A stretch of DNA of 64,000 nucleotides from Lachnospiraceae bacterium (GTDB taxonomy: Bacteria; Bacillota; Clostridia; Lachnospirales; Lachnospiraceae). Below, one piece after another: positions 7,960 to 17,820 of the stretch. Under the pieces are notes generated by a model, which was given only the letters and a program-made list of their open reading frames with translations, was not told the origin of the DNA and made no database searches. How positions within the stretch are numbered: position 1 is the first letter of the stretch; each line of letters begins with the position of its first letter. The stretch lies in the NCBI GenBank assembly GCA_900757195.1, contig CAAEMZ010000028.1, forward strand, positions 1 through 64,000. The letters run 5' to 3'. The position numbers and the translations under genes were made by a program.

Positions 7960-7989
7960 ATTATATACTTAAGACAGAAGGACAATCAA
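7960..7989 (-). promoter_or_regulatory. Promoter of the DUF4160 gene pair
   Basis: Read leftward: TTGATT (7984-7989), an 18-bp spacer, TATAAT (7960-7965), 26 bp before the start codon. Confidence 0.7.
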
Positions 7990-8023
7990 GCAAGTGTCGC
8001 TCTTTTCTTGAATTTTTTCACAC

Positions 8024-8061
8024 AAAAAACCGCAAACCTCATCAAGGTTTGCGGTTTTTTT
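8024..8061 (-). terminator. Terminator of tRNA-Leu
   Basis: A 10-bp stem CCGCAAACCT / AGGTTTGCGG extended by A/T runs on both sides and closed by CATCA. Read leftward it ends in a U run. The symmetric A/T flanks would also let it work rightward. Confidence 0.9.
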
Positions 8062-8068
8062 CGTCAAA

Positions 8069-8151
8069 TGCAGTTGATGGGAGTTGAACCCACACGAGTG
8101 TTACCTCACTAGAACCTGAATCTAGCGCGTCTGCCATTCCGCCACAACTGC
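8069..8151 (-). tRNA. tRNA-Leu(CAG)
   Basis: 83 nt with the long variable arm of class II tRNAs. Acceptor stem GCAGTTG / CAACTGC, discriminator A. Anticodon stem CTAGA / TCTAG around loop TTCAGGT, giving anticodon CAG. A T-arm GGGTTCAACTCCC is present and CCA is not encoded. Confidence 0.97.
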
Positions 8152-8187
8152 ATTTGTCAGCAACAGTATTCTGTTTGCGACTTTCTT

Positions 8188-8216
8188 ATCTTAACAAATA
8201 ATTGAAAAATAATCAA
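8188..8216 (-). promoter_or_regulatory. Promoter of tRNA-Leu
   Basis: Read leftward: TTGATT (8211-8216), 17 bp, TAAGAT (8188-8193), about 37 bp before the tRNA. Confidence 0.65.
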
Positions 8217-8234
8217 GCCCTTTTTTAAAATCTT

Positions 8235-8753
8235 TTAACATTTTTCCGGTTCCGGATAAGTTTCCCCAAAAAGTTCAACAGTCATGGACTGAATTCTCTG
8301 TGGTGTCTTCGGAGCATCCATACGGTTTGTAGGTACAGCGGCGATTTTATCAACAATATTCATACCTTCGATGATCCGGCCGAAAGCAGCGTAGGCGCCG
8401 TCAAGATGCGGAGCTGCCTGATGCATGATGAAGAACTGGGAGCCTGCGGAGTTTGGCATCATGGTGCGGGCCATGGAAAGCACGCCCGGAGCATGTCTCA
8501 GGTTGTTTTCGAAGCCATTCTGAGCAAATTCGCCGCGGATGGAGTATCCAGGGCCGCCCATGCCGGTGCCGTCCGGACATCCGCCCTGGATCATGAAGCC
8601 TTCGATAACACGGTGGAAGATGATTCCGTCGTAGAAGCCTTTCTGAATCAGGGAAATAAAGTTATTAACTGTATTCGGAGCGATTTCCGGATAAAGTTCC
8701 GCCTTCATCACATCGCCGTTTTCCATAGTAATTGTTACAATAGGATTTGCCAT
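8235..8753 (-). CDS. Cyclophilin-type peptidyl-prolyl cis-trans isomerase
   Basis: This 172-residue single-domain cyclophilin is probably cytoplasmic, since no signal peptide is present. The catalytic FHRVIEGFMIQGG block (Arg in FHR) is at about 46-58. GSQFFI (about 104-109) and the LDGAYAAFGRIIEG segment, which has Ala-Tyr where many family members have Lys-His, complete the active site. Cyclophilins speed isomerisation of X-Pro bonds during folding. It has its own promoter and no operon partner: tRNA-Leu lies downstream and a divergent operon lies upstream. The nearest family names would be PpiB-like. Confidence 0.93.
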   Translation of the reverse strand: MANPIVTITMENGDVMKAELYPEIAPNTVNNFISLIQKGFYDGIIFHRVIEGFMIQGGCPDGTGMGGPGYSIRGEFAQNGFENNLRHAPGVLSMARTMMPNSAGSQFFIMHQAAPHLDGAYAAFGRIIEGMNIVDKIAAVPTNRMDAPKTPQRIQSMTVELFGETYPEPEKC

Positions 8754-8790
8754 TATAAATCTACCTTTCTGTATGTTTTATTTATCCCAT

Positions 8791-8819
8791 ATTGTAGCTG
8801 AAATTACGGGGGAAGTAAA
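8791..8819 (-). promoter_or_regulatory. Promoter of the cyclophilin gene
   Basis: Read leftward: TTTACT (8814-8819), 17 bp, TACAAT (8791-8796). Confidence 0.7.
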
Positions 8820-8828
8820 GGCTTTTCG

Positions 8829-8857
8829 TTGAATAAACATGTAAAATGTTCTATAAT
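8829..8857 (+). promoter_or_regulatory. Promoter of the TPR / glpK / sirtuin / hydrolase operon
   Basis: TTGAAT (8829-8834), 17 bp, TATAAT (8852-8857). It lies back to back with the cyclophilin promoter. An apparent ATG at 8829-region frames overlaps this promoter, which supports the start at 8916. Confidence 0.75.
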
Positions 8858-8915
8858 ATTACCATATAAAATTTACACAAAGGTCTGCTTTAAAGGCAGA
8901 GGGAGGAGACTTAAA

Positions 8916-9923
8916 ATGGCCATTCTGGCAGTGAAAATAGATGACCGGGCAACGCTCCGGATGAATGAATTTTTTGACTATTCAGGATTTTGCTGGGCGG
9001 TGAGCCGGAAACGCAGCGAAGATGGGGCCGAAGGCGCTGATCTGGAAGATTTCTATGAGGGAACGGTTCGCAGCAGTTGTATCGAAGACGTTCCGGTGAT
9101 ATTTATTTATGAAAACAAAATTGTGGGCTGGTATGTCACCGCCGAAGTTTACCGGTATATCCGCCATCCGGCATTATTTCTGGAAGGAAATATCTGTGCG
9201 AAGACACAGAATGTCCGTCTGTTAAAACGTCCGGCCCATATTCCGACCGAGAATATTGATTTTACGGCGGACCGGAATTATCTTGTGATCGAGATGGGAG
9301 ATGAGCGGTATGCACCGCTGAAGACGTTGATCCAGACGGACCGGGGCCCCTTTGAGGTGATTGATTATGCGCGGATTCCGGTAGATGCCCGGTTGAAAAA
9401 CAGCGGACAGATGATGATCGGAAGCGGCGGCCGGCTGACGAATCAGGGACGGGCGGCGCTCCTGTTAATGCAGTGTGAGGCCATTGCCCGGGAGATTATG
9501 GAGGACCGCTGCCCGGGGATTGAAACAGTAAAGGGATTTTTTGAGCTGGCTCAGAATGTTACCCGTTATGACAGCAGGAATGTGAATGGCTGGTATTATC
9601 TGGCGATGGCGAATTATCAGCTCGGCTTTGTTCGGAAAGGCTTAAAGGCCATTGAACGGGCGCTGCGGCTGGAACCGGACGGGGACGATCTGCTGGTGAT
9701 GAAAGGAAATCTTCTGGTGAGCAACGGGTGTCTGGAGGAAGCTCTCCGCTGTTATGAGGAAGCCTATGACATTCATCCGGACGAAAGTTACTATGTTATG
9801 GCGGGAAAGGCCTGTATATGTATGGGGAATCCGGCCGCTGCGGACAGGTATTACCGTCAGGTGAAGGACCCGGAAGTGCTAGAAGCGTTTGAAATTACAT
9901 TGAACCGAAGGAAATTCAGATAA
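8916..9923 (+). CDS. Hypothetical protein with C-terminal TPR repeats
   Basis: I start this at 8916 because GGGAGGAG precedes that ATG; an upstream in-frame ATG lies within the promoter. The product has 335 residues. Its N-terminal 200 residues (MAILAVKIDDRATLRMNEFF...) form no domain I recognise; they contain VPVIFIYENKIVGWYVTAEVYR, a compact strand-rich pattern. Residues about 205-330 hold two or three tetratricopeptide-like helix pairs (NVNGWYYLAMANYQLGFVRKGLKAIERALRLEP, then DLLVMKGNLLVSNGCLEEALRCYEEAYDIHPD). These usually mediate protein contacts. It is first in an operon with glpK 16 bp downstream, but nothing ties it to glycerol use. Confidence 0.75.
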   Translation: MAILAVKIDDRATLRMNEFFDYSGFCWAVSRKRSEDGAEGADLEDFYEGTVRSSCIEDVPVIFIYENKIVGWYVTAEVYRYIRHPALFLEGNICAKTQNVRLLKRPAHIPTENIDFTADRNYLVIEMGDERYAPLKTLIQTDRGPFEVIDYARIPVDARLKNSGQMMIGSGGRLTNQGRAALLLMQCEAIAREIMEDRCPGIETVKGFFELAQNVTRYDSRNVNGWYYLAMANYQLGFVRKGLKAIERALRLEPDGDDLLVMKGNLLVSNGCLEEALRCYEEAYDIHPDESYYVMAGKACICMGNPAAADRYYRQVKDPEVLEAFEITLNRRKFR

Positions 9924-9927
9924 ATGA

Positions 9928-11430
<1,503 letters not shown>

Positions 11431-11445
11431 AAAGGGGGAGGCAGT

Positions 11446-12165
11446 ATGACTTTAAAAGAAATGATTGAGCAGTCGGATAATATTGTATTTTTTGGAGGCG
11501 CCGGGGTGTCCACGGAAAGTGGTATTCCGGATTTTAGAAGCGAGACGGGCATCTATAATACCATTAAACGGTATCAGCGTTCACCGGAGGAGATTTTATC
11601 CCATTCCTTTTTCATGGCCCACCCGGATATTTTTTATGATTTTTATAAAAGCACGATGCTCTATCTGGATGCCAAACCGAATAAGGCCCATCTGGCGCTG
11701 GCAAAGCTGGAGGCCATGGGAAAATTAAAAGCAATTGTGACCCAGAATATCGACGGACTCCATCAGCTCGCAGGAAGCAAACGGGTCTATGAACTTCATG
11801 GAACGGTGCACCGGAATTACTGTATGCGCTGCCATGAAGCCTATGATACCGAATATATTTTAAAGGCCGAAGGCGTGCCGAGATGTGAAAAATGCGGCGG
11901 CATTGTCAAACCGGATGTGGTTTTATACGAAGAAGGCCTGAATGAGATGACGATTACGGCCAGCCTGAACGCCATCCGAAAAGCGGATGTTCTGATTATC
12001 GGCGGCACTTCTCTGAATGTTTATCCGGCAGCCGGATTTATCCAGTATTATAGCGGAAATAAACTGGTGCTGATTAATAAGAGTGAGACACCGTATGACC
12101 GGAAGGCGGATTTACTGGTTCATGACAGTATCGGTGATGTATTGGGGGCGGTTGTGGATGACTAA
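11446..12165 (+). CDS. NAD-dependent protein deacylase (sirtuin)
   Basis: The 239-residue protein is a bacterial sirtuin of CobB/SrtN size. The NAD-binding GAGVSTESGIPDFRS is at about 18-32, TQNIDGLHQLAGS around 98-110, and the catalytic His in ELHGTVH follows. Two Cys pairs (CMRC and CEKC) form the zinc site. The late NAD motif GGTSLNVYPAA is present. Sirtuins remove acyl groups from lysines while consuming NAD. The gene overlaps the start of the next gene by 8 bp (ATGACTAA), so the two are translationally coupled. Confidence 0.94.
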   Translation: MTLKEMIEQSDNIVFFGGAGVSTESGIPDFRSETGIYNTIKRYQRSPEEILSHSFFMAHPDIFYDFYKSTMLYLDAKPNKAHLALAKLEAMGKLKAIVTQNIDGLHQLAGSKRVYELHGTVHRNYCMRCHEAYDTEYILKAEGVPRCEKCGGIVKPDVVLYEEGLNEMTITASLNAIRKADVLIIGGTSLNVYPAAGFIQYYSGNKLVLINKSETPYDRKADLLVHDSIGDVLGAVVDD

Positions 12166-13099
12166 AAAACAGAATTTTTATTTTAAATCGACGGACAGGA
12201 AAACAAAGGTTCACGGCATCTGCTGGATTCCTCAGGGAAAACCGGTAAAGGCGGTGCTTCAGATCGCCCACGGCATGGTGGAGTACATCGACCGGTATGA
12301 TGATTTTGCCCGGTATCTGAATGAACGGGGGATTGCGGTTGTCGGCAACGACCATCTGGGACACGGGGATTCGGTCAAAAGCCCGGAGGACTGGGGCTAT
12401 CTCGGAAAAGACGGTTTCCGGTGTATGGTGGAGGATCTCTATAAAATACAGAAACAGTTTAAGAAGCGTTTTCCGGACAGGCCGTATTATATCCTCGGAC
12501 ACAGCATGGGGTCTTTTCTGACCCGGTATTTTCTTATTGAACACGGGGAAAGCGTGGACGGAGCTATTATTATGGGAACGGGTTATCCCCCGCCGGTGCT
12601 GACGGCGGTGGGCTGCGGCCTGGCCAGAGGGATTGCAGCGGTAAAGGGCTGGCATTTCCGGAGCCAGTTCATTAATAAAATGGCCTTTGGTTCCTATAAT
12701 AAAGGATTTAAACCGGCCCGGACGGATTTTGACTGGCTCAGCCGGGATGAGGCCAATGTGGATGCCTATGTGGCAGAACCGAGATGCCAGTTTATATTCA
12801 CGCTGAACGGTTACTACGAAATGTTTAAAGGGATTCATTTCATTACAAGCAGGAAAAATATCAGCAAAATGCCAAAGCGCCTTCCGGTCTTTTTTGTCTC
12901 CGGAGATGCGGATCCGGTCGGAAATAACGGAAACGGCGTCCAGAAGGTATACGATATGTTTGTGCTGTCGGGTATGGAAAATGTAGATATTATCTTTTAC
13001 GAGGGCGGCCGCCACGAGATTTTGAATGAGATAAACCGGGAAGAAGTCTATGAAGACCTGTACCGCTGGCTGATCGAGGAAATTTCGCTAAAACATTGA
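12158..13099 (+). CDS. Alpha/beta hydrolase, lysophospholipase/monoacylglycerol-lipase type
   Basis: A 313-residue serine hydrolase of the Hydrolase_4 family. An oxyanion HGMVEY segment is at about 38-43, the nucleophile elbow GHSMGS has Ser near 116, the acid lies in VSGDADPVG near 247-255, and the catalytic His is in GGRHEIL near 285-291. The start chosen is the ATG overlapping the sirtuin stop, with GGGGGCGG upstream; a longer frame from 12083 lies inside the sirtuin gene. The family cleaves acyl chains from lysophospholipids or monoglycerides. With glycerol kinase in the same operon, a role in glycerolipid turnover is a reasonable inference: released glycerol would be phosphorylated by GlpK. 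Confidence 0.88.
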   Translation: MTKKQNFYFKSTDRKTKVHGICWIPQGKPVKAVLQIAHGMVEYIDRYDDFARYLNERGIAVVGNDHLGHGDSVKSPEDWGYLGKDGFRCMVEDLYKIQKQFKKRFPDRPYYILGHSMGSFLTRYFLIEHGESVDGAIIMGTGYPPPVLTAVGCGLARGIAAVKGWHFRSQFINKMAFGSYNKGFKPARTDFDWLSRDEANVDAYVAEPRCQFIFTLNGYYEMFKGIHFITSRKNISKMPKRLPVFFVSGDADPVGNNGNGVQKVYDMFVLSGMENVDIIFYEGGRHEILNEINREEVYEDLYRWLIEEISLKH

Positions 13100-13177
13100 A
13101 AATAGTCGATGTTTAGTGTAAAATATAAGGGATATGGAGTTATAATAAACGTCAGTTAATGTACAGGAGGATAGAAA

Positions 13178-15238
13178 ATGGGCTTATTTGGCAGAAAAAA
13201 GGACTTCTGGGATGAAGTGGACAGAGAGGCTGTAAAAGAACCCGGATATGAAGCCTTATCGGAAACATCGGAGGCCGGCATCGGAGATATTCCGGATGTG
13301 GTGGAAGATGGCCGGTGGCATCCGACAAAGAGTACGCCGTTTAAGGCAGTGATGCGTGTATTGTTATTTGCTGCTGCGGTCGTTATGGCAGTTTCCGGAT
13401 ATTCGGTATATACATATTTCAGTAACGGGGGAAGCTGGTCCGCGGAACCGGACTATTACCACAGTAATTATTTCGGTGAAGAATATAACCGGAATGTGAC
13501 ACAGTTACTGCACCTGATCGAGGCGATTGAGAACCGGGGAGAGATTTCCGAAAAAGAACTTGAAAAGGCAAATCAGGATCTGATTAAAAATTATATGAGC
13601 GCCGACGGCAATTTCTCATTTGCTGTTTACGATGAAGATGACAGAGAAGTGATCGTCAGCGGCGAAGATGCGGTTAAACGGATTGAAGCCAGTCATTACT
13701 TTATTAAAATGGATTCTTCCGAAGGGCAGTTCAGCCTGGATACCGGCACGGAGAATGATGCTTATGACACTTCGGCGTGGAAGGGCGAGCTGACATCCCT
13801 GAAGGAGGGATACACCATCTATGCGGCGGTGGATAATGAATTAACATCAAAGACGGATGGCTTTTACGAAAGCTATACCCAGTTTAAAAAGCTGATATCA
13901 ACCTTCGGTATTGCCCGTATCGTACTGATCGCGGCGGCGGTGATTTTTATAATCCTGTTGATCTTCTCGATTGCAGCGACAGGAAATGCCAGCGGTTATG
14001 CCGGAATTAAGCTGACATGGTTTGATAAGATTTTTACGGAGATTGGGGCCATCCTGGTTATCGGCCTGGGCGGCGGTTCTTTATACGGCGCATATTATAT
14101 GATGGGGACGGAATACAGCTTCCGAAAGATTGCGGCCTGTGCCTTCCTCGTCCTGGCATATATTTTCCTGATCCGCGGCTATTTCAGTCTGGTACGCCGG
14201 ATCAAAGCGGGAACGTTTATCCGGAACATGCTGTTTTACCGTATTTTTGAAGGATTGGGCAAGCTTCCGGCAGTGCCTCGGATTCTGCTGATCCTGCTCG
14301 TGCTTGTATTGATTAACGGCGCCCTTGTGCTGGCGCTCTTTAAGCTGGATTTCTATGAAGTATTCGGAATTCCTCTGGTTTACATACTGGTTCCGGTGAT
14401 TTTTGTTCTGGAAAATATCTGTTTCATCAGTTGGGTCATCCGAAAAGGAAATGCCGAGTACGGCGATGAATCGGAGGACGAAAACGAAGCGGCGGACGTT
14501 TCGGAAGATGTTCCGGAAGCTGCCATGGAGCAGACAGCCATCAGCGGCGATACCCGTCCGACGGTGAACCTCGGAGAAGATGTGGCGGAAGCGCTGGCAA
14601 ATGCCGAAGCCTCTGCAGCGCCGATAACAACATCGGCCAGTGACTGGGAGCATATGGATCTCGGCGCATCGGTGGATGAAGCGATTCAGGATGGCGGTGA
14701 AGGCGTGGCAGCATCTGAGGAAACTGAGGAAAGCAGCGACCATACAGTGATCCTTCCGAAGGATGAACTGGAAAGCCTTCTCGGAAATAACGGTCTGGTT
14801 CGGGATTCGGCCACATCCTTTGATTTCATTCAGTTGAATAAGGATATCCGTAAGCTCCACCGTTCGATTCTGAAAGAAAACGGCATTGCCGTAACGTTGA
14901 GAACACCGGACAGACCGATTGTTCTTGAGATGAATAAAGAAGATATGTGGAAAGCGATTTCCATGATTTATGATAATCTTGAACAGTATGCGGAAGCGGA
15001 TTCCAGAGTTTATGCAGAGATGTATACACAGGATAATAAGCTGATCTATATTGTTAAGAATGCTGTGAGAGCGGAAGCGGCAGAAGCTGCGAAAGCGGTT
15101 ACAGCGCCGGGAGCAGAGCTTACCGGAGGATTAAAAACTGCAAAAGCCATTATCGAGAAGAACCAGGGTAAATTAGTGGTTGCCATGGATGGCAATATTT
15201 TTAAAACAGGTATTCTTCTTGGGATGAAGCGGGACTAA
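13178..15238 (+). CDS. Membrane sensor-kinase-like protein with a degenerate ATPase end
   Basis: This 686-residue protein has a cytoplasmic N-terminus (MGLFGRKKDF), a first membrane helix at about 53-75 and an extracytoplasmic domain to about 238. Five more helices lie between about 242 and 435, followed by a long acidic linker rich in E and A (about 440-560). The last 120 residues recall the DHp/HATPase part of Lachnospiraceae histidine kinases: RKLHRSILKENG offers a His, LRTPDRPIVLEMNKEDMWKAISMIYDNL resembles the N-box helix, and GGLKTAKAIIEKNQGKL resembles the last helix. The usual D-x-G-x-G and G-x-G-L-G glycine motifs are missing. I infer a non-catalytic or strongly diverged sensor. A terminator follows immediately. 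Confidence 0.65.
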   Translation: MGLFGRKKDFWDEVDREAVKEPGYEALSETSEAGIGDIPDVVEDGRWHPTKSTPFKAVMRVLLFAAAVVMAVSGYSVYTYFSNGGSWSAEPDYYHSNYFGEEYNRNVTQLLHLIEAIENRGEISEKELEKANQDLIKNYMSADGNFSFAVYDEDDREVIVSGEDAVKRIEASHYFIKMDSSEGQFSLDTGTENDAYDTSAWKGELTSLKEGYTIYAAVDNELTSKTDGFYESYTQFKKLISTFGIARIVLIAAAVIFIILLIFSIAATGNASGYAGIKLTWFDKIFTEIGAILVIGLGGGSLYGAYYMMGTEYSFRKIAACAFLVLAYIFLIRGYFSLVRRIKAGTFIRNMLFYRIFEGLGKLPAVPRILLILLVLVLINGALVLALFKLDFYEVFGIPLVYILVPVIFVLENICFISWVIRKGNAEYGDESEDENEAADVSEDVPEAAMEQTAISGDTRPTVNLGEDVAEALANAEASAAPITTSASDWEHMDLGASVDEAIQDGGEGVAASEETEESSDHTVILPKDELESLLGNNGLVRDSATSFDFIQLNKDIRKLHRSILKENGIAVTLRTPDRPIVLEMNKEDMWKAISMIYDNLEQYAEADSRVYAEMYTQDNKLIYIVKNAVRAEAAEAAKAVTAPGAELTGGLKTAKAIIEKNQGKLVVAMDGNIFKTGILLGMKRD

Positions 15239-15247
15239 AGATACAGA

Positions 15248-15294
15248 GCCGGTTTGAATGTTTTCACAAAGAGGACTTCAGACCGGCCTTTTTT
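15248..15294 (+). terminator. Terminator after the sensor-like gene
   Basis: An 11-bp stem GCCGGTTTGAA / TTCAGACCGGC with one G-U pair, followed by CTTTTTT. Confidence 0.85.
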
Positions 15295-15314
15295 GGATAC
15301 AGGAGGAGAGCCGG

Positions 15315-16334
15315 ATGATTATACATTATCCATGCCCGGAATGTGGCGCGGAAATGACCTATGATATAAAAAAATCGAAGCTTTGCTGCAGTCACTGCGG
15401 CCATACATTGGTTCCGGAGGAGGTGCAGCCGCAGGGCGGGGCGGCAGAGGATGAAGCAGAAATTCCGGAAGGGGAGACATATGCGTGTCCGAACTGCGGC
15501 GGCGTGTTTATAACCGAAGAAAAGGAGACTTCAACGCTGTGTGCCTACTGCGGAACGCCGATGATTCTTGCCGATCGGTTTTCGGGAAAACGGCGGCCCG
15601 CCAGGATTCTTCCTTTCCGCATGAACCGGGCGGATGCGGAAGACGCCTTTCGTAAATGGTGCCGGAACGGTTTATTTGCACCGAAGGGTTTTGTCTCGGC
15701 AAAAAATATTCAGCGGCTGAAGGCCATGTACGTGCCTTACTGGCTGTTTCATTTTGATACCCAGGCCGAAGCCTTTGCAAAGGCGACGAATATCCATATT
15801 TTCCGTCAGGGCGATTACGAGATTACAGAGACGGAATTTTTTGACATTCACCGGGCATATCAGCTTCGGTATGAAAATATTCCGTATGATGCGTCGGCGA
15901 AGCTGGACGACGGGGAGATGGCAAAGCTGGAACCCTTTAACTTTGATGGACTGAAGGCGTTTTCTATGCCTTATCTGGCCGGGTTTGAATCCTCCGGCTA
16001 TGACTTTGATGATGAAGCGCTTGCGCCGGCGGTGAAGGATAAAGTGACCCATTATGCCGAAGATTATATCCGGGGGGCGGTATCCGGCTACACAACGGTC
16101 ACGATTCAGGAAAAACGGGTGGACTTTACCCGTGAAGCCGGGGAATTTATCTATGTGCCGGTCTGGTTTGTGGCATACAATTACCGGGAAACCGTCTATA
16201 AGTTCATGATGAACGGACAGAACGGAAGAGTGGCCGGAAAGCCTCCGCTGAGCCGGGCGAAAATGAACCTGTGGTGGGCCGGAATATCGGGCGCTTTGTT
16301 TCTGGCGGCCCTGGCGGGATCTTTTTTAATCTAG
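15315..16334 (+). CDS. Protein with two zinc ribbons and a C-terminal membrane anchor
   Basis: I start at 15315 because AGGAGGAG precedes it; the longer frame from 15258 overlaps the terminator. The 339-residue product carries two zinc ribbons (CPECG...CSHCG at about 8-30, CPNCG...CAYCG at about 62-85). A soluble domain of about 220 residues then begins RPARILPFRMNRADAE, with a conserved-looking YVPYWLFHFD. The final 20 residues form a hydrophobic helix (WAGISGALFLAALAGSF). Clostridia have such TFIIB-type zinc-ribbon proteins with unknown function. The next gene encodes a secreted TPM-domain protein 22 bp away, so the pair may act together at the membrane. Confidence 0.78.
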   Translation: MIIHYPCPECGAEMTYDIKKSKLCCSHCGHTLVPEEVQPQGGAAEDEAEIPEGETYACPNCGGVFITEEKETSTLCAYCGTPMILADRFSGKRRPARILPFRMNRADAEDAFRKWCRNGLFAPKGFVSAKNIQRLKAMYVPYWLFHFDTQAEAFAKATNIHIFRQGDYEITETEFFDIHRAYQLRYENIPYDASAKLDDGEMAKLEPFNFDGLKAFSMPYLAGFESSGYDFDDEALAPAVKDKVTHYAEDYIRGAVSGYTTVTIQEKRVDFTREAGEFIYVPVWFVAYNYRETVYKFMMNGQNGRVAGKPPLSRAKMNLWWAGISGALFLAALAGSFLI

Positions 16335-16356
16335 GACAGCGATGGAGGTGGAGACT

Positions 16357-17145
16357 ATGAGAAAAGGGTATATACTTATCTTGCTGACGTTTTTGGCGTT
16401 TTTCGGAACTCTCGGAATTTTCGGGCAGAGCGCCCGGGCGGAGGGAAACCCTCCGGGAATCTATGACGATGCCGGCCTTTTCAGCGGTGAAGAAGCGGCG
16501 GAATTGTCGGAAAAGATACAGAAAACCGAAGGGGAAGAAGATTATCATGTGCTGATCGTGACAACGGCGGATACAGGAGGAAAGACGACAGCCGCCTATG
16601 CCGATGATTTTTTTGAGGCATATAACGGAGAGGGTCCGTCCGGCGCCGGTGTGCTTTTTCTTATTGATATGCAGCATCGCCAGCTATATATATCGACCGG
16701 CGGCGAAGCGGTGATCCGGGCATTTACAGACAAAAAAATTGATAAAATGCTGGACCGGATTTATGAAAAAGCTGCCGATGGCGATTATTATGGAAGCTGT
16801 GTCCGTTTTTTAAGGGATGTTGAACGATATGCGCCGACGGCGAAAAAGGGTCCGGGCGTTGTCGAGGCGCTGATCCTGCTTGTTATCAGCGTGCTGGCCG
16901 GAAGAATTATCGTATTTTTCATGACCCGAAACCAGGGTGGAAGTGTTGCTGCCGGAGTCAATGATTATTTTGCTGCGGGGAACACTCAGGAAATCATCCG
17001 CCAGGACCGGTTTGTGAACCGGATGGTGACCCGGAGAAGGATTGAGAGAAAGGATGATGATGACGGACCGTTTCGCATGGGCGGAAGCTCTGTTCATCAA
17101 AGCTCCGGCGGAACGACCCACGGCGGCGGCGGAAGGAGTTTTTAG
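16357..17145 (+). CDS. TPM-domain (YgcG-type) exported protein
   Basis: The ATG at 16357 follows GGAGGTGGAG and gives a clean signal peptide (MRKGYILILLTFLAFFGTLG..ARAEG), so I prefer it to the ATG at 16342. The mature part starts with IYDDAGLFSGEEAAELSEKI, typical of TPM domains, and has GVLFLIDMQHRQLYISTGGEA around 100-120. A membrane helix lies at about 172-192 (VVEALILLVISVLAGRIIVFF). The tail ends GGGGRSF, the glycine-rich end common in this family. TPM proteins have been linked to membrane or photosystem maintenance and sometimes phosphatase activity; the role in Clostridia is unknown. Confidence 0.82.
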   Translation: MRKGYILILLTFLAFFGTLGIFGQSARAEGNPPGIYDDAGLFSGEEAAELSEKIQKTEGEEDYHVLIVTTADTGGKTTAAYADDFFEAYNGEGPSGAGVLFLIDMQHRQLYISTGGEAVIRAFTDKKIDKMLDRIYEKAADGDYYGSCVRFLRDVERYAPTAKKGPGVVEALILLVISVLAGRIIVFFMTRNQGGSVAAGVNDYFAAGNTQEIIRQDRFVNRMVTRRRIERKDDDDGPFRMGGSSVHQSSGGTTHGGGGRSF

Positions 17146-17156
17146 GTCGCAGGCGG

Positions 17157-17184
17157 AGAATCCCGTGAAGCAGGATTCTTTTTT
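17157..17184 (+). terminator. Terminator of the TPM-domain gene
   Basis: A 7-bp stem AGAATCC / GGATTCT with a 9-nt loop and a T run, placed between two converging genes. Confidence 0.85.
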
Positions 17185-17185
17185 A

Positions 17186-17770
17186 TCAGGCGTAGGTTTT
17201 GAGGATATCCTCTGCGACCGCTTTTTTGGACATACAACTGTCCATCGCCTGTTTTTCGATGTAATGGTGGGCATCGGCTTCCGTCATTTTTAACTGGTCG
17301 ATCAGCAGCCATTTGGCCCGGTTCACTGTACGGATCTCCTTCATCTTATCTTCAATGGACATCGTTTTCTTTTCCAGTTTTTTCAGGCGTCCATGGGTCG
17401 AGACCATCCAGTCAACGGCCTGAAGGAGTACGGATTTTGCGAGAGGCTTGGAGAGGACATAAACACCATGCTCGGCCACCTTTTCATAGGTGGCCGTATA
17501 AAGCTCTGTTTTTACCAGAAGTAAGGCGACCATGCTTTTTTCATGACAGAGATCGATCGCAAAACTCAGACCCGGATCATCGGGAAGGGGAGAGTTGATA
17601 ATGACAAAATCAAAATGCCGTTCGAGCAGCGTCCGTTTTGCGGAGCTGATGCTGCTCTCAAAACAGATCGGTGAAAATTTGAAGTCGGGGAGAAGCGTGC
17701 GCAAAGATGCATTCAGGCTTTTGGCGTTAGATACAACTAAAACGCTGTATACAGATTCTTTCAGACTCAT
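17186..17770 (-). CDS. ANTAR-domain antiterminator with pseudo-receiver domain
   Basis: The 194-residue protein has a CheY-like N-terminal domain (about 8-125) and a C-terminal ANTAR domain (about 137-190: SIEDKMKEIRTVNRAKWLLI...MTEADAHHYIEKQAM...KKAVAEDIL). ANTAR proteins bind RNA hairpins with hexanucleotide loops and prevent terminator formation. The receiver lacks the acidic pair after strand 1 (VVSNAKS instead of DD), and the phosphoacceptor position reads N-S-P in VIINSPLP. The conserved Lys (LSKPL, residue 108) remains. Phosphorylation control is therefore unlikely. It is last in the gltB-glnA operon, 50 bp after glnA, which suggests it senses nitrogen state and acts on the hexaloop leaders at 22.5-24.2 kb. 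Confidence 0.88.
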   Translation of the reverse strand: MSLKESVYSVLVVSNAKSLNASLRTLLPDFKFSPICFESSISSAKRTLLERHFDFVIINSPLPDDPGLSFAIDLCHEKSMVALLLVKTELYTATYEKVAEHGVYVLSKPLAKSVLLQAVDWMVSTHGRLKKLEKKTMSIEDKMKEIRTVNRAKWLLIDQLKMTEADAHHYIEKQAMDSCMSKKAVAEDILKTYA

Positions 17771-17820
17771 TCGGCTTCCCCTCTTTCATATTTTTGTATG
17801 CATTTCATAAAAGTCATTTC

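Noticed and set aside
3807..8151. Attachment-site repeat from integration into tRNA-Lys or tRNA-Leu
   Set aside because: I found no direct repeat of either tRNA 3' end at the other side, and no integrase gene. The accessory character of the region is kept as an inference only.
12074..13015. A 313-aa leftward open frame
   Set aside because: It is the antisense shadow of the alpha/beta hydrolase gene, which has intact catalytic motifs.
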